Positions 28,001-36,289 of a DNA stretch of 64,000 bases are shown here, piece after piece. The notes beneath the pieces were generated by a model, which saw only the letters and a list, made by a program, of their open reading frames with translations, did not search any database and was not told where the DNA came from. How positions within the stretch are numbered: position 1 is the stretch's first letter; each line of letters starts with the position of its first letter. Source of the DNA: Budorcas taxicolor (lineage: Eukaryota > Chordata > Mammalia > Artiodactyla > Bovidae). Location of the stretch: the NCBI RefSeq assembly GCF_023091745.1, contig NC_068915.1:56106001-56170000 (forward strand), read 5' to 3'. A program made the position numbers and the translations under genes.

Positions 28001-31000
28001 TTTCTAATTCAATGTAGCACACAGTTGCTTAATTGTCTGTATGTTTTTGTTCATATATGTTTCACCATTAAAGTCTAAAATAGCAGATCCACTTTTAATG
28101 TCTATATCATCATGTCTATGTACATCCAGAGAAAAATATCTATAATTTTTACTTTTAATAAAAAGTTCACAGAAGGCTGGTGACTTCAGGTTTAGAACAC
28201 ATACTTTTGAAAAATGCCCTTCAACAGTTAACATAGGTCCTCAGTCTTACGTTACAAAAGATGTACTCCAACCACAGTGCAACCTTGCATACCTCTGCTT
28301 CTTTACTGTTCCTTCCCCAAAATATTCAAAGGCATGACACCTAAAAGACAGGGCTTTGTGACTTGTGCCAAGGATAAAATAGTTGCATGAAATATGTATG
28401 AAAATCATTAAACTAGGGAGGAGGATAAGAAATGTACCTCTTTCGTAGCAAAAGATACCTGAACCCTTCCTGCTTTGAGTACTAAGGAGGATCCTCCTGG
28501 AAGGATCATTAAGACTCACAAGACATACCTATGACTCACAGGGAAGGGCAGCTGGTGGGACTTGCTTTCTACTTCGAGACCTCTATGGGAGACCTACTGG
28601 TGAGCTGATAAGGAAGAACTGCTCTTCAAGGCTAGTTCTGACCTAGCCCCCAAGAGACAGGACTTACAAAGCGATCCTGAGTTCCAGTGTCCAGCATGTG
28701 AAGTGAAGTTGCTCAGTCATGTCCGACTCTTTGCGACCCCATGGACTATAGCCTACTACGCTCCTTCGTCCATGGGATTTTCTAGGCAAGAGTACTGGAG
28801 TGGGTTTCCATTTCCTTCTCCAGAGGATCTTCCTGACCCAGGGATCAAACACAGGTCTCCCTCACTATAGGCAGACGCTTCACCATCTAAGCCACCAGCA
28901 TAGCCCCACCCAATCCAGCCTTCCCAAGAGGATGAGACAGGAATTCAAGGAAGGAGCCCAATGCAAGGACAAAGAGAACCCATCAACTGCATCAGATAAT
29001 TTGGCAAGGGGTAGAGGTTGGGGGTACATGTCCAGGGAGATAGAAACAAAGCACCTCACATCAGGAACACATACCCAGAATCATGCTCCTTTCAGGAATT
29101 ATACAAAATGTTTAGTGAGTAAAGAAATTAGGTTAAAATCACTGGCCACAAAGAAATATATTCAATGCTACATCAAGGAATATACTAAATATCATTTAGA
29201 TGTTATTTGACTAGAGAGAATCTTGGATTATATAATCAACAGTTTCATTTATAACACTGCAGAATCTTGCAATTACTATTTGCAATTCAGGCAAGGACCA
29301 CAAAGAAAAACACTGGTCTGAAAATAATTTATTATCTCGTTTTATAATTTGATCGCCAGAAATCCACAGATACCATTTACTGTCTTAATCAGCTCCTGCT
29401 AAGCTGCTGCTGCTGCTGCTCCTAAGTCACTTCAGTCGTGTCCAACCCTGTGTGACCCCATAGACGGCAGCCCACCAGGCTCCGCCGTCCCTGGGATTCT
29501 CCAGGCAAGAACACTGGAACGGGTTTCCATTTCCTTCTCCAATGCATGAAAGTGAAAAGTAAAAGTGAAGTCGCTCAGTCGTCTCTGACTCTTAGCGATC
29601 CCCTGGACTGCAGCCCACCAGGCTCCTCCATCCATGGGATTTTCCAGGCAAGAGTACTGGAGTGGGGTGCCATCACCTTCTCTGCCTGCTAAGCTGCTTA
29701 CTACTAATTGTACCATTATTTCAATTCTCATTTTCAAAGACTCAAGAATCACAATGTGAATAACCAGCCTTTCACATGATACAAAGCTTACACTTAGAAC
29801 TAAATGAACATCAAAAGATTCTCAAAAATGTATAAAAATAACACAACTTAAGTAAAACCTGAGCCCAGTGTTTCTTATCTGAAGTTATCCTTATGGCTTC
29901 CAAAAGGATTCCATTCCTGCAAAGACACAGCAGACTCCTCTCATTTAAATGTCGAAAATTAGCAAAATATGCTAAAGCTACAATGGTATACAAAAACTGG
30001 TACCTTTCCACATTCCTAAGAAATACTCCATTTCTTATATACACCATCAACACTTTTAGGAACATTTACTAAATGAGTGGTTAAAAAAGTGTGCTATAGA
30101 ATCAAATGAACTGGAATGAAATTCCAGTTCACAGCCAATGTAATCCTAGAAAAATTAACCGAAGGCTCAGTTACCTCATAAGAAAACGGGTGAATAATAC
30201 CTATTTCAAGGGCCAGTGTGAGAATTAGTTTATAATTTTATGGAAAATTATAAACCAAACCAGATTCCAGGTGTTCAATAAATGACACTGCCAACTGATT
30301 TCCCAGTAAATACTCAATACTGCCACTGGCACCAGGGATGCCAAGATAAAGACAAAGTAATTAGGGCCTCTGCCCTGAAGGAGTTTACACACTACTGGAA
30401 GACACTTAACGTGGTCTTGTAAACTGCCATGTTTTCTCTTGCATATACTAAATTTCCATACTTTCTCTTATAAATACAGCCAAGTTCCAGCACCAGGGAC
30501 AGAGTGGCTACATAGGGATACAAGCAGGGGAAAGAGAATCTTGCAGAAATACATACACAGCCTAGACCCTGCACAGCAATCTGTAATTGCATTTGGTGCC
30601 ACAGCAGTACGGGTTGAACTTAACCTCATGATCCTAGCAGAGACAAGTGCTAGATTTTAGTGAATAGGAAAAAAAAAAAATCTCACCGCAGCCCTGGAGG
30701 AAACCACATCTTAGGTGGAATTTTGAGAAACGGTTGAAAGCAGTCTCTGCAGTAAGTCAGCTCCTCTCTGACTCTACAGTTACCCCAGGGTACCGAAGAC
30801 CCAACAAGTCGTTAGGACCCCTCTTTAGAGTTCCAGTCTCCGGCTCATTTGGTCTCATACTGTTATGCTACTACTATTTACATGTCTTCTGTGCTACACT
30901 TCAAGCCCCTTTATCCCTCTCTACTTCCTCTGCTCCTAGTACTGTGACCAGTATCAAGTAGGTGCTCACTAGATGCGTGCTGAATGATTCATTGGTGCCA

Positions 31001-32341
31001 GTCATTGTGTCAAGCAGTAGAGATACAATCATAGAAACGTGGTCCTCCTCCAAGGAACACATAACCTAGTGTCTCCTAGGGGAGACAGAGTCAACAATTC
31101 AAATATAAGTGCACTCATGGAAGAAGATAATACTAGATATGGTGGAAGGTTCCATATACTAGATATGGGATGGAATATCCAGGTAGAATTAGTGGACGGG
31201 AATTCCACCAATTAAATAGGAAACAGAGAGTCCCAGGCAGTTACAAGTTGAAAACAGACTCTAGGTAATGGTATACAAGAGAAATGACATGATGAAAAAG
31301 TTTTAGAAGAAAGAAAAGGTTGGTTGAACAGGTAAACTAAAATGTCAAATTTAGAAAGGAACACAGAAAAGAAAACTGTTAGAACTACATTCCCCCAAGC
31401 CAAATACACACAGCCTATCATAAAAATTCCTACCTCCCTGAAATTCCCTTCGTTGATCCTGGAATCTCTGGTACCGGCCGATGTCTTAGCAGAAAAGATC
31501 GAGATGGTCTTGAAACCAACTTGCTACGACTTCTCATAGCTGTTAGGACTGGTGATGATGGCACATACAAATCATTTACAACCATTTCTCCTTGAAACTG
31601 AAAGAATGGGGACGGTGGTGAGCTTTCTAATAAAACGTTAGTTCCATTTCCAGAGTTTGCTTCTGATACTGAAGAGTCATGGGAGGAAAGGAATTCAAGG
31701 TCTGCGTTAGGAAGCTTGCCTACATTTTCTGAAATCAAATCAGCTTTTCCTGTTTGTTCTTCTTCAGTTGTACAGCCCACAGTCTTCTCTGTTATCAAAG
31801 ATTCTACGTCGGTAATTTCATTACCAAGTAAAGAATCTTGAAAAGAACCTGAATTTGAGTGTGGTTCGTCTTCTGGAATGGGAAAGTTGTGTGTAGGAAG
31901 AGTCAGCTTATCATCTGATTTAAGAGACTGGCTATTTTCCACACAAACCTCATTTTCTCCAACATTTTTTGTAACATACTCCAACTGTATCCGGCTAGGT
32001 ATTTGAACACTGTGTGAATCTGAAAATTCTAAGGAGGTATTCTGAGCAGAAGATGGAGCCTGGTGATCCTCTGAGGTCTCATCATTCTTCTTTGTTTTGT
32101 GAATATTTGCATATATTGGGATATCTTGCATTTTTGACAGGATTATCTGTAACTGTTTAAGTATCCTCCTCCGGTGTCCTGTAGGTGATATTCCAACTTT
32201 GAGGAGCACACTGTCATTTATTTCTGCACAGTCCCTCACATTATTAAAACCAAATTCTCGGAAGTTTAAGAGGTACTGCTCCAAATTAATGCTCATTAGG
32301 AAATCTCTGATATCAACATTCACTTCACTGACTGAGGACAT
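3992..32341 (-). CDS. ARAP2: ARAP2, N-terminal coding part (six exons, gene continues past position 1)
   Basis: The joined coding exons are 32341-31434, 21968-21910, 20740-20664, 19999-19908, 18205-17852 and 4061-3992 (908+59+77+92+354+70 nt = 1,560 nt, 520 codons). Every junction has AG/GT borders and restores a sensible codon, and there is no internal stop. I recognise the protein as ARAP2 from its start MSSVSEVNVD, the SAM domain at residues about 5-70, the linker peptides WIPREDK and ESEYSTVEECFQSLRRKNS, and the start of PH domain 1 (KSGWLDKL, then MFQKRWVKFDGLSISYYNN). From knowledge of the family, ARAP2 is a PI(3,4,5)P3-dependent GTPase-activating protein for Arf6. It binds RhoA-GTP through a RhoGAP-like domain reported as inactive, and acts at focal adhesions and endosomes. 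The ArfGAP, ankyrin and RhoGAP regions are not in this window. The gene looks intact, and identification is near certain. Confidence 0.97.
5683..5953 (+). mobile_element. BOV-A2 SINE
   Basis: Dimeric Bov-A body starting GCGAAGGCAACGGCACCCCA and ending GCGACTTAGCAGCAGCAG. No clear target-site duplication was seen. Confidence 0.92.
6070..6345 (+). mobile_element. L2-like fragment
   Basis: Decayed L2 3' character: a pyrimidine-rich start, then a ‘cttatgctttacaaggacaaagtcc’-type segment and a CTGTTGAATAA end. Confidence 0.45.
6878..7150 (-). mobile_element. Cetartiodactyl L1 3' end (reverse)
   Basis: Starts with a T run (the poly-A tail reversed), then ATTGGGGTATAGCTGATTAA and CTCCCCTCCCATCCAGGTTG, typical of the L1 3' UTR. 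A 15 bp unit (GTCCCATGTGCTATA) is duplicated near 7037-7066. The next 180 bp may be an older L1 fragment. Confidence 0.7.
7590..7920 (+). mobile_element. L2 fragment
   Basis: CACATGGCTGGCTTATCCTT and TCTCAGCTCAAAAGTCATTC followed by a ‘gagcacagaaaccatg’ phrase fit the L2 3' end. Confidence 0.6.
8840..9080 (+). mobile_element. MIR SINE
   Basis: The MIR core pattern is clear: ‘agcacttatatagtgc’, ‘catttaatcctccaaacaacc’, ‘cccattttacagatgaagg’ and ‘gcccaagtcacacaa’. Confidence 0.8.
10142..10403 (-). mobile_element. BOV-A2 SINE (reverse), with target-site duplication
   Basis: Starts GCTGCTGCTGCTAAGTCACT (tail reversed) and ends CCATTGCCTTCTCCA. Flanks ATGAAACAAAA (10131-10141) and ATGAACCAAAA (10404-10414) agree at 10 of 11 bases. 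Confidence 0.92.
11386..11680 (+). mobile_element. Two Bov-tA SINEs in tandem
   Basis: A truncated tRNA-Glu SINE (11386-11497, ending CCACTCCAGTATTCTTG) runs into a second complete head starting GGGCTTCCCTTGTGGCTCAG at about 11498. The second carries the Bov-A body to about 11680. Confidence 0.88.
12165..12199. repeat. Perfect 16 bp inverted repeat with 3 nt loop
   Basis: AAAATGCCAGTTAAAA (12165-12180), loop TGG, then its exact reverse complement (12184-12199). It lies in L2-like sequence within an ARAP2 intron and can form a 16 bp hairpin or cruciform. Confidence 0.9.
12547..12617 (+). mobile_element. Bov-tA/BovB 3' tail fragment
   Basis: GAGTCGCAAAGAGTCAGACA followed by CGACTTACTGACTGAACACC is the shared BovB/Bov-tA 3' tail. 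Confidence 0.75.
14185..14400 (+). mobile_element. hAT-Charlie-type MER DNA transposon remnant
   Basis: TAAATAAAGTTTCATTGAAA, then TGTGGCTGCTTTCATGCTCC and TTACAGAAAAAGGTTGCTAA, match a common nonautonomous eutherian DNA transposon. I place it in the hAT-Charlie class but am unsure of the family name. Confidence 0.6.
15531..17140 (-). mobile_element. BovB (RTE) LINE, 5'-truncated 1.6 kb copy with broken reverse transcriptase
   Basis: Reading the minus strand, pieces of the RTE reverse transcriptase appear in order: SITMNKASGGDGIPLELFQI (about 17063-16900), then an open stretch (16777-16274) with GFRKGRGTRDQIANILWIM and FIDYAKAFDCVDHNKLWK. The active-site box reads RYANN where BovB has RYADD, so both aspartates of the box are lost. 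Frameshifts separate this from the C-terminal pieces (CESWTIKKAE and the MDWLDL… shadow strand). It ends with the BovB 3' tail (CTGAACTGAGC reversed). Non-functional. It lies in the ARAP2 intron in the same orientation as the gene. Confidence 0.93.
17852..18205 (-). CDS. ARAP2: ARAP2 fifth coding exon: linker end and start of PH domain 1 (residues 379-496)
   Basis: This 354 nt exon has acceptor TCCATTTAG|C and donor CCAAGG|GTATGT. It begins IYDNRTENISEDKVEDIWIP. The serine-rich stretch SASESEYSTVEECFQSLRRK offers many phosphorylation-like sites. It then has RHSYPLSSTSGNADSP and the tyrosine motif SPYACFYG. The last residues, KSGWLDKLCPQG, are the first beta strand of PH domain 1, which in ARAP proteins helps bind PI(3,4,5)P3. 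The C before PQG replaces a serine I recall at this place in the human protein. Confidence 0.96.
18206..19907 (-). other. ARAP2 intron between fourth and fifth coding exons
   Basis: 1,702 bp. It contains one reversed Bov-tA SINE (19009-19250). The rest is AT-rich with an 18 bp tandem repeat (CAAATAACTGGATAAT, about 19491-19528). No gene or RNA recognised. Confidence 0.7.
19009..19250 (-). mobile_element. Bov-tA SINE (reverse)
   Basis: Bov-A body reversed (GTGCTCAGTCACTTCAATCA…) followed by the reversed tRNA-Glu head GATCGAACCTGCATCTCC to AATGCTGAGCCACCATTG. Confidence 0.9.
19908..19999 (-). CDS. ARAP2: ARAP2 fourth coding exon (residues 349-378)
   Basis: This 92 nt exon encodes KRSIKNEFWTQEETLKGETT and then TERNSFFVKS. 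The acceptor follows a T-rich run ending TTATAG, and the donor is TCAAG|GTATGAG. The leftover AG joins C of the next exon to form serine. On the plus strand the same stretch gives an unrelated open frame, which is only a shadow. Confidence 0.92.
20000..20663 (-). other. ARAP2 intron between third and fourth coding exons
   Basis: 664 bp, AT-rich, with a T run at about 20402-20414. Nothing else recognised. Confidence 0.8.
20664..20740 (-). CDS. ARAP2: ARAP2 third coding exon (residues 323-348)
   Basis: This 77 nt exon encodes TNEENSSSILPYGETFLFQR followed by LENFK. The acceptor is CCCCAAAAG|AT and the donor is TTCAAG|GTGAGT. It ends exactly on a codon boundary. It belongs to the acidic and serine-rich linker. 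The aromatic PYGETFLFQRLEN segment matches the ARAP2 family peptide. Confidence 0.93.
20741..21909 (-). other. ARAP2 intron between second and third coding exons
   Basis: 1,169 bp. It contains a 100 bp retroposed insert (listed separately). The remainder is AT-rich single-copy sequence with no recognised element. Confidence 0.8.
21636..21727 (-). mobile_element. Short retroposed 3' end of a polyadenylated RNA
   Basis: On the minus strand a AATAAA signal (in GATCAATAAAACCTGAC) is followed about 20 nt later by 13 A. The 8 bp repeat CATTCACT lies at both edges (21628-21635 and 21728-21735) as a target-site duplication. It looks like a heavily 5'-truncated retrocopy; I do not recognise the source RNA. 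Confidence 0.6.
21910..21968 (-). CDS. ARAP2: ARAP2 second coding exon (residues 303-322)
   Basis: This 59 nt exon encodes YFRERRNVATSTGKSVTQQ. The acceptor is CTTTAAG|C and the donor is CAAA|GTGAGT. The first base completes the serine codon from the previous exon, and the last A is the first base of the next asparagine codon. It is part of the linker between SAM and PH1, with no known domain. A short retroposed insert (21636-21727) lies about 180 bp downstream in the intron. Confidence 0.93.
22620..24330 (+). mobile_element. Old L1 (L1M-type) ORF2/3' fragment, degenerate
   Basis: ORF2-like protein traces read along the plus strand (CTCCAGGCCCAAATACTTCA, TTCCACCAAACATTTAAGGA, ‘attctcatggcaatagattc’), then the 3' ORF2 part ‘gtggttgcccaatgcagg’. 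Many stops and indels. Confidence 0.75.
24400..24740 (+). mobile_element. L1M 3' fragment
   Basis: ‘atagccatacaatgaattattatacagcaatgaaaa’-type sequence is an L1 ORF2 3' end separate from the preceding one. Confidence 0.6.
24880..25150 (+). mobile_element. MIR SINE with small (AC)n
   Basis: ‘attgagcacttactatgtatcagacac’ and ‘gtcacacagctcttaagtaacaaacctggga’ are MIR landmarks. A short AC run (about 24953-24966) interrupts it. Confidence 0.8.
25500..25730 (+). mobile_element. MIR-like fragment
   Basis: ‘tagctaacagaaggcaaaaac’ followed by ‘gcaaagcccatgctctttcc’ fits a decayed MIR 3' half. Confidence 0.6.
25850..26030 (+). mobile_element. MIR SINE
   Basis: ‘ctggtcaagttattcaacaggcctgag’, ‘tttcctcatttactaaa’ and ‘agggttaatgagatgatg’ are the MIR core and 3' part. 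Confidence 0.75.
26639..27092 (+). mobile_element. BovB 3' end
   Basis: Starts GTCTAGTCAAGGCTATGGTT, runs through the C-terminal ORF and 3' UTR (GGCTGGATGGCATCACTGAC) and ends in ACTGAACTGAACTGAATG. 5' truncated, frameshifted. Confidence 0.93.
27480..27800 (+). mobile_element. Cetartiodactyl L1 3' UTR
   Basis: Contains GGGTGGGATGGCGTGGGAGG, ‘atggctgattcatgttgctatatggcagaaacc’ and an A-rich end. Confidence 0.75.
28698..28905 (-). mobile_element. Bov-tA SINE (reverse)
   Basis: Reversed Bov-A body (GTTGCTCAGTCATGTCCGAC…) plus reversed tRNA head ending CATCTAAGCCACCAGCA. CCAGCAT occurs at both edges. Confidence 0.9.
29409..29684 (-). mobile_element. BOV-A2 SINE (reverse) with 14 bp flanking repeat
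   Basis: Dimeric Bov-A body reversed. The sequence CCTGCTAAGCTGCT flanks it (29395-29408 and 29685-29698); part of this could be the (GCT)n tail itself. Confidence 0.92.
30070..30300 (+). mobile_element. MIR SINE
   Basis: ‘ctcagttacctcataag’, ‘aataatacctatttcaagg’ and ‘tgttcaataaatgacac’ fit a MIR. Confidence 0.7.
30330..31100 (+). mobile_element. L2-like fragments
   Basis: ‘gggcctctgccctgaaggag’ near 30370, ‘cttctgtgctacacttcaagcccc’ to ‘aggtgctcactagatgcgtgctgaatga’ (30880-30985), and ‘cagtagagatacaatcatagaaa’ after it look like two or three L2 remnants. Confidence 0.5.
31434..32341 (-). CDS. ARAP2: ARAP2 first coding exon: start codon, SAM domain, linker (residues 1-302)
   Basis: The ATG at 32341-32339 begins MSSVSEVNVDIRDFLMSINL. 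The five-helix SAM domain spans about residues 5-70 and ends with the basic helix GHRRRILKQLQIIL. In ARAP2 this domain is known to pair with the SAM domain of the lipid phosphatase SHIP2. Residues 75-302 are polar and low in hydrophobics, as expected for a disordered linker, and end with SRPSRSFLLRHRPVPEIPGS. The donor is AGGGAG|GTAGGA; the split serine codon (AG|C) is completed by the exon at 21968. This ATG is chosen because it matches the family start and has A at -3. The same frame is open further upstream to 32395 but contains no ATG there. Confidence 0.97.
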
Positions 32342-32369
32342 AATGGTGGCTTCATCACTAGGCAAAGTT

Positions 32370-32399
32370 TTAAGAAGCAGTACAATGCAATACACACAT
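32370..32399 (-). promoter_or_regulatory. Upstream ORF 2 in ARAP2 5' UTR (9 codons)
   Basis: ATG at 32399-32397 opens MCVLHCTAS and stops at TAA ending at 32370, 28 nt before the main ATG. The context is CCTATGT, with C at -3. The two uORFs do not overlap each other or the main ORF, so reinitiation or leaky scanning would both allow ARAP2 translation. The role is inferred. Confidence 0.55.
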
Positions 32400-32439
32400 A
32401 GGAGGGTGTGTTCTGTAGTGGGTTTTCCTCTGACTTATC

Positions 32440-32475
32440 TCAAAAATGCTGTTTTCTCCACAGTGAATCCTTCAT
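32440..32475 (-). promoter_or_regulatory. Upstream ORF 1 in ARAP2 5' UTR (11 codons)
   Basis: ATG at 32475-32473 opens MKDSLWRKQHF and stops at TGA ending at 32440, about 100 nt before the main start. The context is CACATGA, with C at -3, so initiation is probably weak. The frame differs from the main ORF. It is directly visible in the sequence; a regulatory role is inferred only. Confidence 0.55.
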
Positions 32476-33551
32476 GTGCTTAAGCCTAGGAAAAGAGAAG
32501 AAGAGAAAAGCAAGTTATTAGGACATTTTTGGCATTAAAACTAGTTTTACATTATAAACGTTCTCTGAAGAAACACAACAGAAATGAGGATCACTACTTC
32601 TACCGGCTAAGTTTGGAAACTGCATGCCCTAGAAAGCCATTTCCTAGGTAGAGTGTGAAGGGATGGGACAGAAATGCTATAGTAGTACCAAATGATGATT
32701 TTCAAAAAGGTTAAAAGATTCTTAAATATAAATTAAACATGTGTCCAAAAATTTTATTCACTAATTAATGAGGGAACCTGTAAGGTGGTAGGGCTAATTC
32801 CAAGATCATTTGTTGAACAGGTTTATATAGTCCATCAGAAAACTTTTTTTTTAGTTCTATAATAAGATGGGTAGGTTATATTTTAAAAAAAAAAAAAAAA
32901 CTGGTTAGTGATCTACAGGGCAATAAAACCATAACCTTTGGGGATATATTTCCACTGGACAAAAATCTATAAGCCAACAGGTAACTTCCCAGTTCAGAGT
33001 TCTAATCAAATAGTAAATAGCAGGTAGAACACAAGAATTAGAATATCCCTGGGGTGTGCCTGTTAAACAATACCCTCAACAAGGCATCCCACGAGCATGC
33101 TGTACTTTTGATTTCCAAATTTTAGATAACTTTTCTCAACAGTACCTAATAGATATGAACAACTCCGTCCTTTACTATACTTTCTTCAAAGACTCACTCC
33201 AAAACCACAGTTAGAACGTATTTCTCAGGTCAATGATTTTTACTTCAAAATTGCAGCAGCATTATATGTACACTATTATATAAGACAAGAACAACTTTAC
33301 ATTAGATAACAGGAAGTAAGTTAATATGAAAGGAAAAGGAAAAAGTTTAAAGGTCACATTTTCCTTTATACACAGCAGATTCACATAAGTTCACTTTTCT
33401 CACAAACATTGTTCAATTCTTTAAAAAGATGATTTTTCCAGCTGTTGTTTATATGGCTGCATTGAGTTTGTAAAAGTGTATGGTATGTGCAAATTTCTAT
33501 ATATTATGCATCGGGAAAAAAGAAAAAAATGTACAGAATATGGGTAACGAC

Positions 33552-33772
33552 AATTGTTGCTGTTTAGTCACTAAGTCATGTTGATTCTTTGCAACCCCGT
33601 GGACTGTAGGGGTTTTCCCAGGCAAGAATACTGGAGGCTCCTCTGTCCATGGGATTTCCCCGACTGGAGTGGGTTGCCTTTCCTTCTCCAGGGGACATTC
33701 CCAACCCAGGGATCAAACCCGCATCTCCTGCTTGGCAGGTATATTCTTTACCACTGATTCACCTGGGAAGTC
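33552..33772 (-). mobile_element. Bov-tA SINE (reverse)
   Basis: Reversed Bov-A body (TTTAGTCACTAAGTCATGTT…) and reversed tRNA-Glu head to CCACTGATTCACCTGGGAAG. A ‘ctcctctgtccatgggatttcc’ segment is displaced after ‘tactggag’, so the body is locally rearranged. Confidence 0.88.
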
Positions 33773-34069
33773 AGCATAATGACTATAAACTGAAGTAATA
33801 AAATGAGACAGTGGATTCAGGTATATTCATTTGAACAAGCAGAGATGCAGTGTTTCTGGAAAAAAATTGCATCCCAAAGTAGCTCCTTAGAAGACACAAC
33901 TCAGGAGTCTTCATGTGATATATGCCAACTGCCCACAAGATGTTGCCTCAACTATTCTAAAACTTTAGCCGACACTGACAAGTGAGTACACCAAAAATAA
34001 AAGGGAAAACATATACTATTTAGGCAACACTTCAGAAACAAAGGAATAAAATTTACAAACCAGAGAGGA

Positions 34070-34175
34070 AAGACCATATACAGCTATGGCTGATTCATGC
34101 TGATGCTTGACAGAAACTAATACAATTCTATAAAACAATTATCCTTCAACTAAAAAGCAAATTAATTAAATAAAA
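34070..34175 (+). mobile_element. L1 3' tail
   Basis: ‘tatggctgattcatgctgatgcttgacag’ to ‘caattatccttcaactaaaa’ plus AAATTAATTAAATAAA: the last 100 bp of a cetartiodactyl L1. Confidence 0.75.
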
Positions 34176-34801
34176 AACAGAGAGATGAAAGACAAGAAAT
34201 GCCTGTGCCCAACAGGTATCCCTCTGTCACACTCAAAATACCAAAACATCAGGGAAAAAAGCAGAAAGTTAAACCTCAACACCATATTTGAACCTAATAC
34301 TCAGATACATTATTCTTATTCACATAATTATTTTTTAATCCATTATTTAGTTTTGTTTTTCCATTACAAAATGGAAATAATTACTACCAAAGTGGCAGCA
34401 ACTTCTGACACTGGGCTCTAGAACTGTGAGAAAACATGAAGTAATATATTCCTCCACCTTCCTCATCACAGTTCAGGCCCTCCTGTATTGAATCTCCTGC
34501 CTAAATCACTGCAATCATCTCAACAAATCCCTCAACCCAGTCTCCATGTACCACTAAATCACTGGAAGTCCAAATCTGGCCTGTCATTCCACATCCTGAA
34601 CAGAACAGGCTAAGCTTCTTTGGGTGCCATACCATCCCAAGTCTGGTCTCAGTCTGAAAATAAAAAATAATAGTAGCTACTATCGATGTAAGTGGCAACA
34701 ATGCTCCAGACACTGTACCTTGGACGTATGTCTACTGCTAGGGAGATGTCTGCACATACTAACTCCAGGCTCAAGTTTAACCTGTGCCACTTCACTGACT
34801 C

Positions 34802-34915
34802 TGCTGCTGCTGCTGCTGCTAAGTCGCTTCAGTCGTGTCCAACTCTGTTCGACCCCATAGACGGCTCCCCCGTTCCTGGGACTCTCCAGGCAAGAACACT
34901 GGAGTGGGTTGCCTT
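34802..34915 (-). mobile_element. BOV-A2 half-element (reverse)
   Basis: (CTG)6-type tail then CTAAGTCGCTTCAGTCGTGT to GAGTGGGTTGCC. It is a 5'-truncated monomer. Confidence 0.88.
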
Positions 34916-35389
34916 AGCTCATAAATTATCATTTCCCGCAAGCAACAAACTAAATAGCCCCATACCTTTTATATACGCTGTAAGAGCTGCCAAATCCTCT
35001 GCACTATTTACAATTTCGAACAGGCAGATATTACTTCCTCTCTGAAGGCTTCCTATCAACCTCATGAAATAGAATGAATCACCCCTTTCTCCATCTCCTA
35101 TACTAGGATTCTAGAGATTTGCAAAGCACTTGAAACATGTTTAAGAGATGGGAGACAGACTAGTAGTGATGGTGAAGTGGTTCAGAAGCCCATTTTGTTA
35201 TTTCTTTAATGTGTGTACATGTGTGAGCCTTTACATTTTAATATACAAGTCTTTTCTATCTCTTACACATAAAGTTCCTCAGTGGCTGACTCAAGCATGG
35301 ATATACCAAATGTTCTAACCAATACCATCTCACTCCGGTATCATGACTATGCTAAATAAGGTTAATGAACTAGATTCCTTTTTGTGACC

Positions 35390-35780
35390 TGGAAGAGGCT
35401 CTCTCCCACAGGCCCCACAAACTCTCTCTGCACTTTTGTGTAGGCCCCACCTCTCTGCACTTTCATGTAGGCGCCATCCTCCAATCATTGTGTTTTTAAC
35501 TGTCTGACTATCCAAGGGTGTTCACAGACCCACTTCAGAGGCTTCAGGCCCCCAAAGACATCATCAGCTGCAAAGAGATGGGCACCCCTAACTACAAAAG
35601 TCTACCAGGCAAACTCCTTAACACAACATCAAAGCCCTCCATGTTTGGACCTCCACTTGGGCACCAGGTACGCATGCCATGTTCTAGGTTCGTGGCTCTC
35701 CTGGTATCAGTGAGTGGCTCTGCTGCACAGCAGCGACTGTATATAGGCCCAAGAATCCATGCCAAAGATGACTGAGATGC
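35390..35780. repeat. Unassigned repeat-like segment with a tandem 29 bp unit
   Basis: Three AGGCCCCAC/AGGCGCCAT-headed units with CTCTCTGCACTTT cores lie in tandem at about 35408-35480, followed by G/C-richer sequence unlike its AT-rich surroundings. It could be an old LTR fragment; no family is recognised. Confidence 0.35.
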
Positions 35781-36079
35781 ACAAAAAATTGTGGCTGGGT
35801 TTTAAACTCTTCACACCTCAGCAGAAGTCCATCACTCCCCCCACCCCAGCAGATGGATATCCTTCCTAAGACAGTGCCCAGGAGTCTGCAGTCGTATTCC
35901 ATTTCCACTCTCCTCCACTTTCATAGGCACATATCTGTGTGTCTGTTTCCTTCCCCATAAAATGAAACTGTTCAAAGGTACCTCCGTGCTGGTGAAGACT
36001 GCATGAGCCAATCCACTCCAAGTGTTAAAATAGCTTAAGCCCTGGCAAGCGCTTAGCACATATTCACTTCTATCATTAT

Positions 36080-36250
36080 AATTACATATTATCATCACTA
36101 AGTCATTAACTTCCCACAGTTGAAACTGTTCCCATTCTTTGAAATGTAACTCAAATGCTATTTTCTTCATAAGGCCTCTGCTGAGCAAGAAATAAACTCT
36201 CTTCACTGTATGACTACAGCATTTACTTCTCAGTATTTAATCACATTCTG
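36080..36250 (+). mobile_element. L2-like fragment
   Basis: ‘tgtaactcaaatgctattttcttcataaggcctctgctgag’-type text fits the L2 3' region. Confidence 0.5.
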
Positions 36251-36289
36251 TTGACTCCATGTTAACCTACAGAAATGGGATAGTGCAAT

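Larger units (their letters stand above)
21969..31433 (-). other. ARAP2 intron between first and second coding exons and its content
   Basis: 9,465 bp. It holds L1M pieces (22620-24740), MIRs (24880, 25500, 25850, 30070), a BovB 3' end (26639), an L1 3' UTR (27480), Bov-tA (28698), BOV-A2 (29409) and L2 (30880). Positions 22000-22600, 26050-26630, 27800-28690 and 29000-29390 show nothing recognisable. Confidence 0.7.
32342..32485 (-). other. ARAP2: ARAP2 5' UTR part of the first coding exon
   Basis: The acceptor is a pyrimidine-rich tract ending TTTTCCTAG, just above 32485, and 144 nt of untranslated sequence lead to the start codon. Two short upstream ORFs lie here (listed separately). Since the exon opens with an acceptor and not a promoter, the rest of the 5' UTR must come from at least one upstream noncoding exon, most likely in the CpG island near 48 kb. 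Confidence 0.85.

Noticed and set aside
32342..32395. Possible N-terminal extension of ARAP2 by 18 residues
   Set aside because: The frame is open but begins only with GTG, not ATG, in this stretch. The family start is MSSVSEVNVD at 32341.
34803..34820. (CTG)n runs at SINE edges, as candidate triplet-expansion loci
   Set aside because: They are the normal tails of BOV-A2 elements, with six units or fewer.
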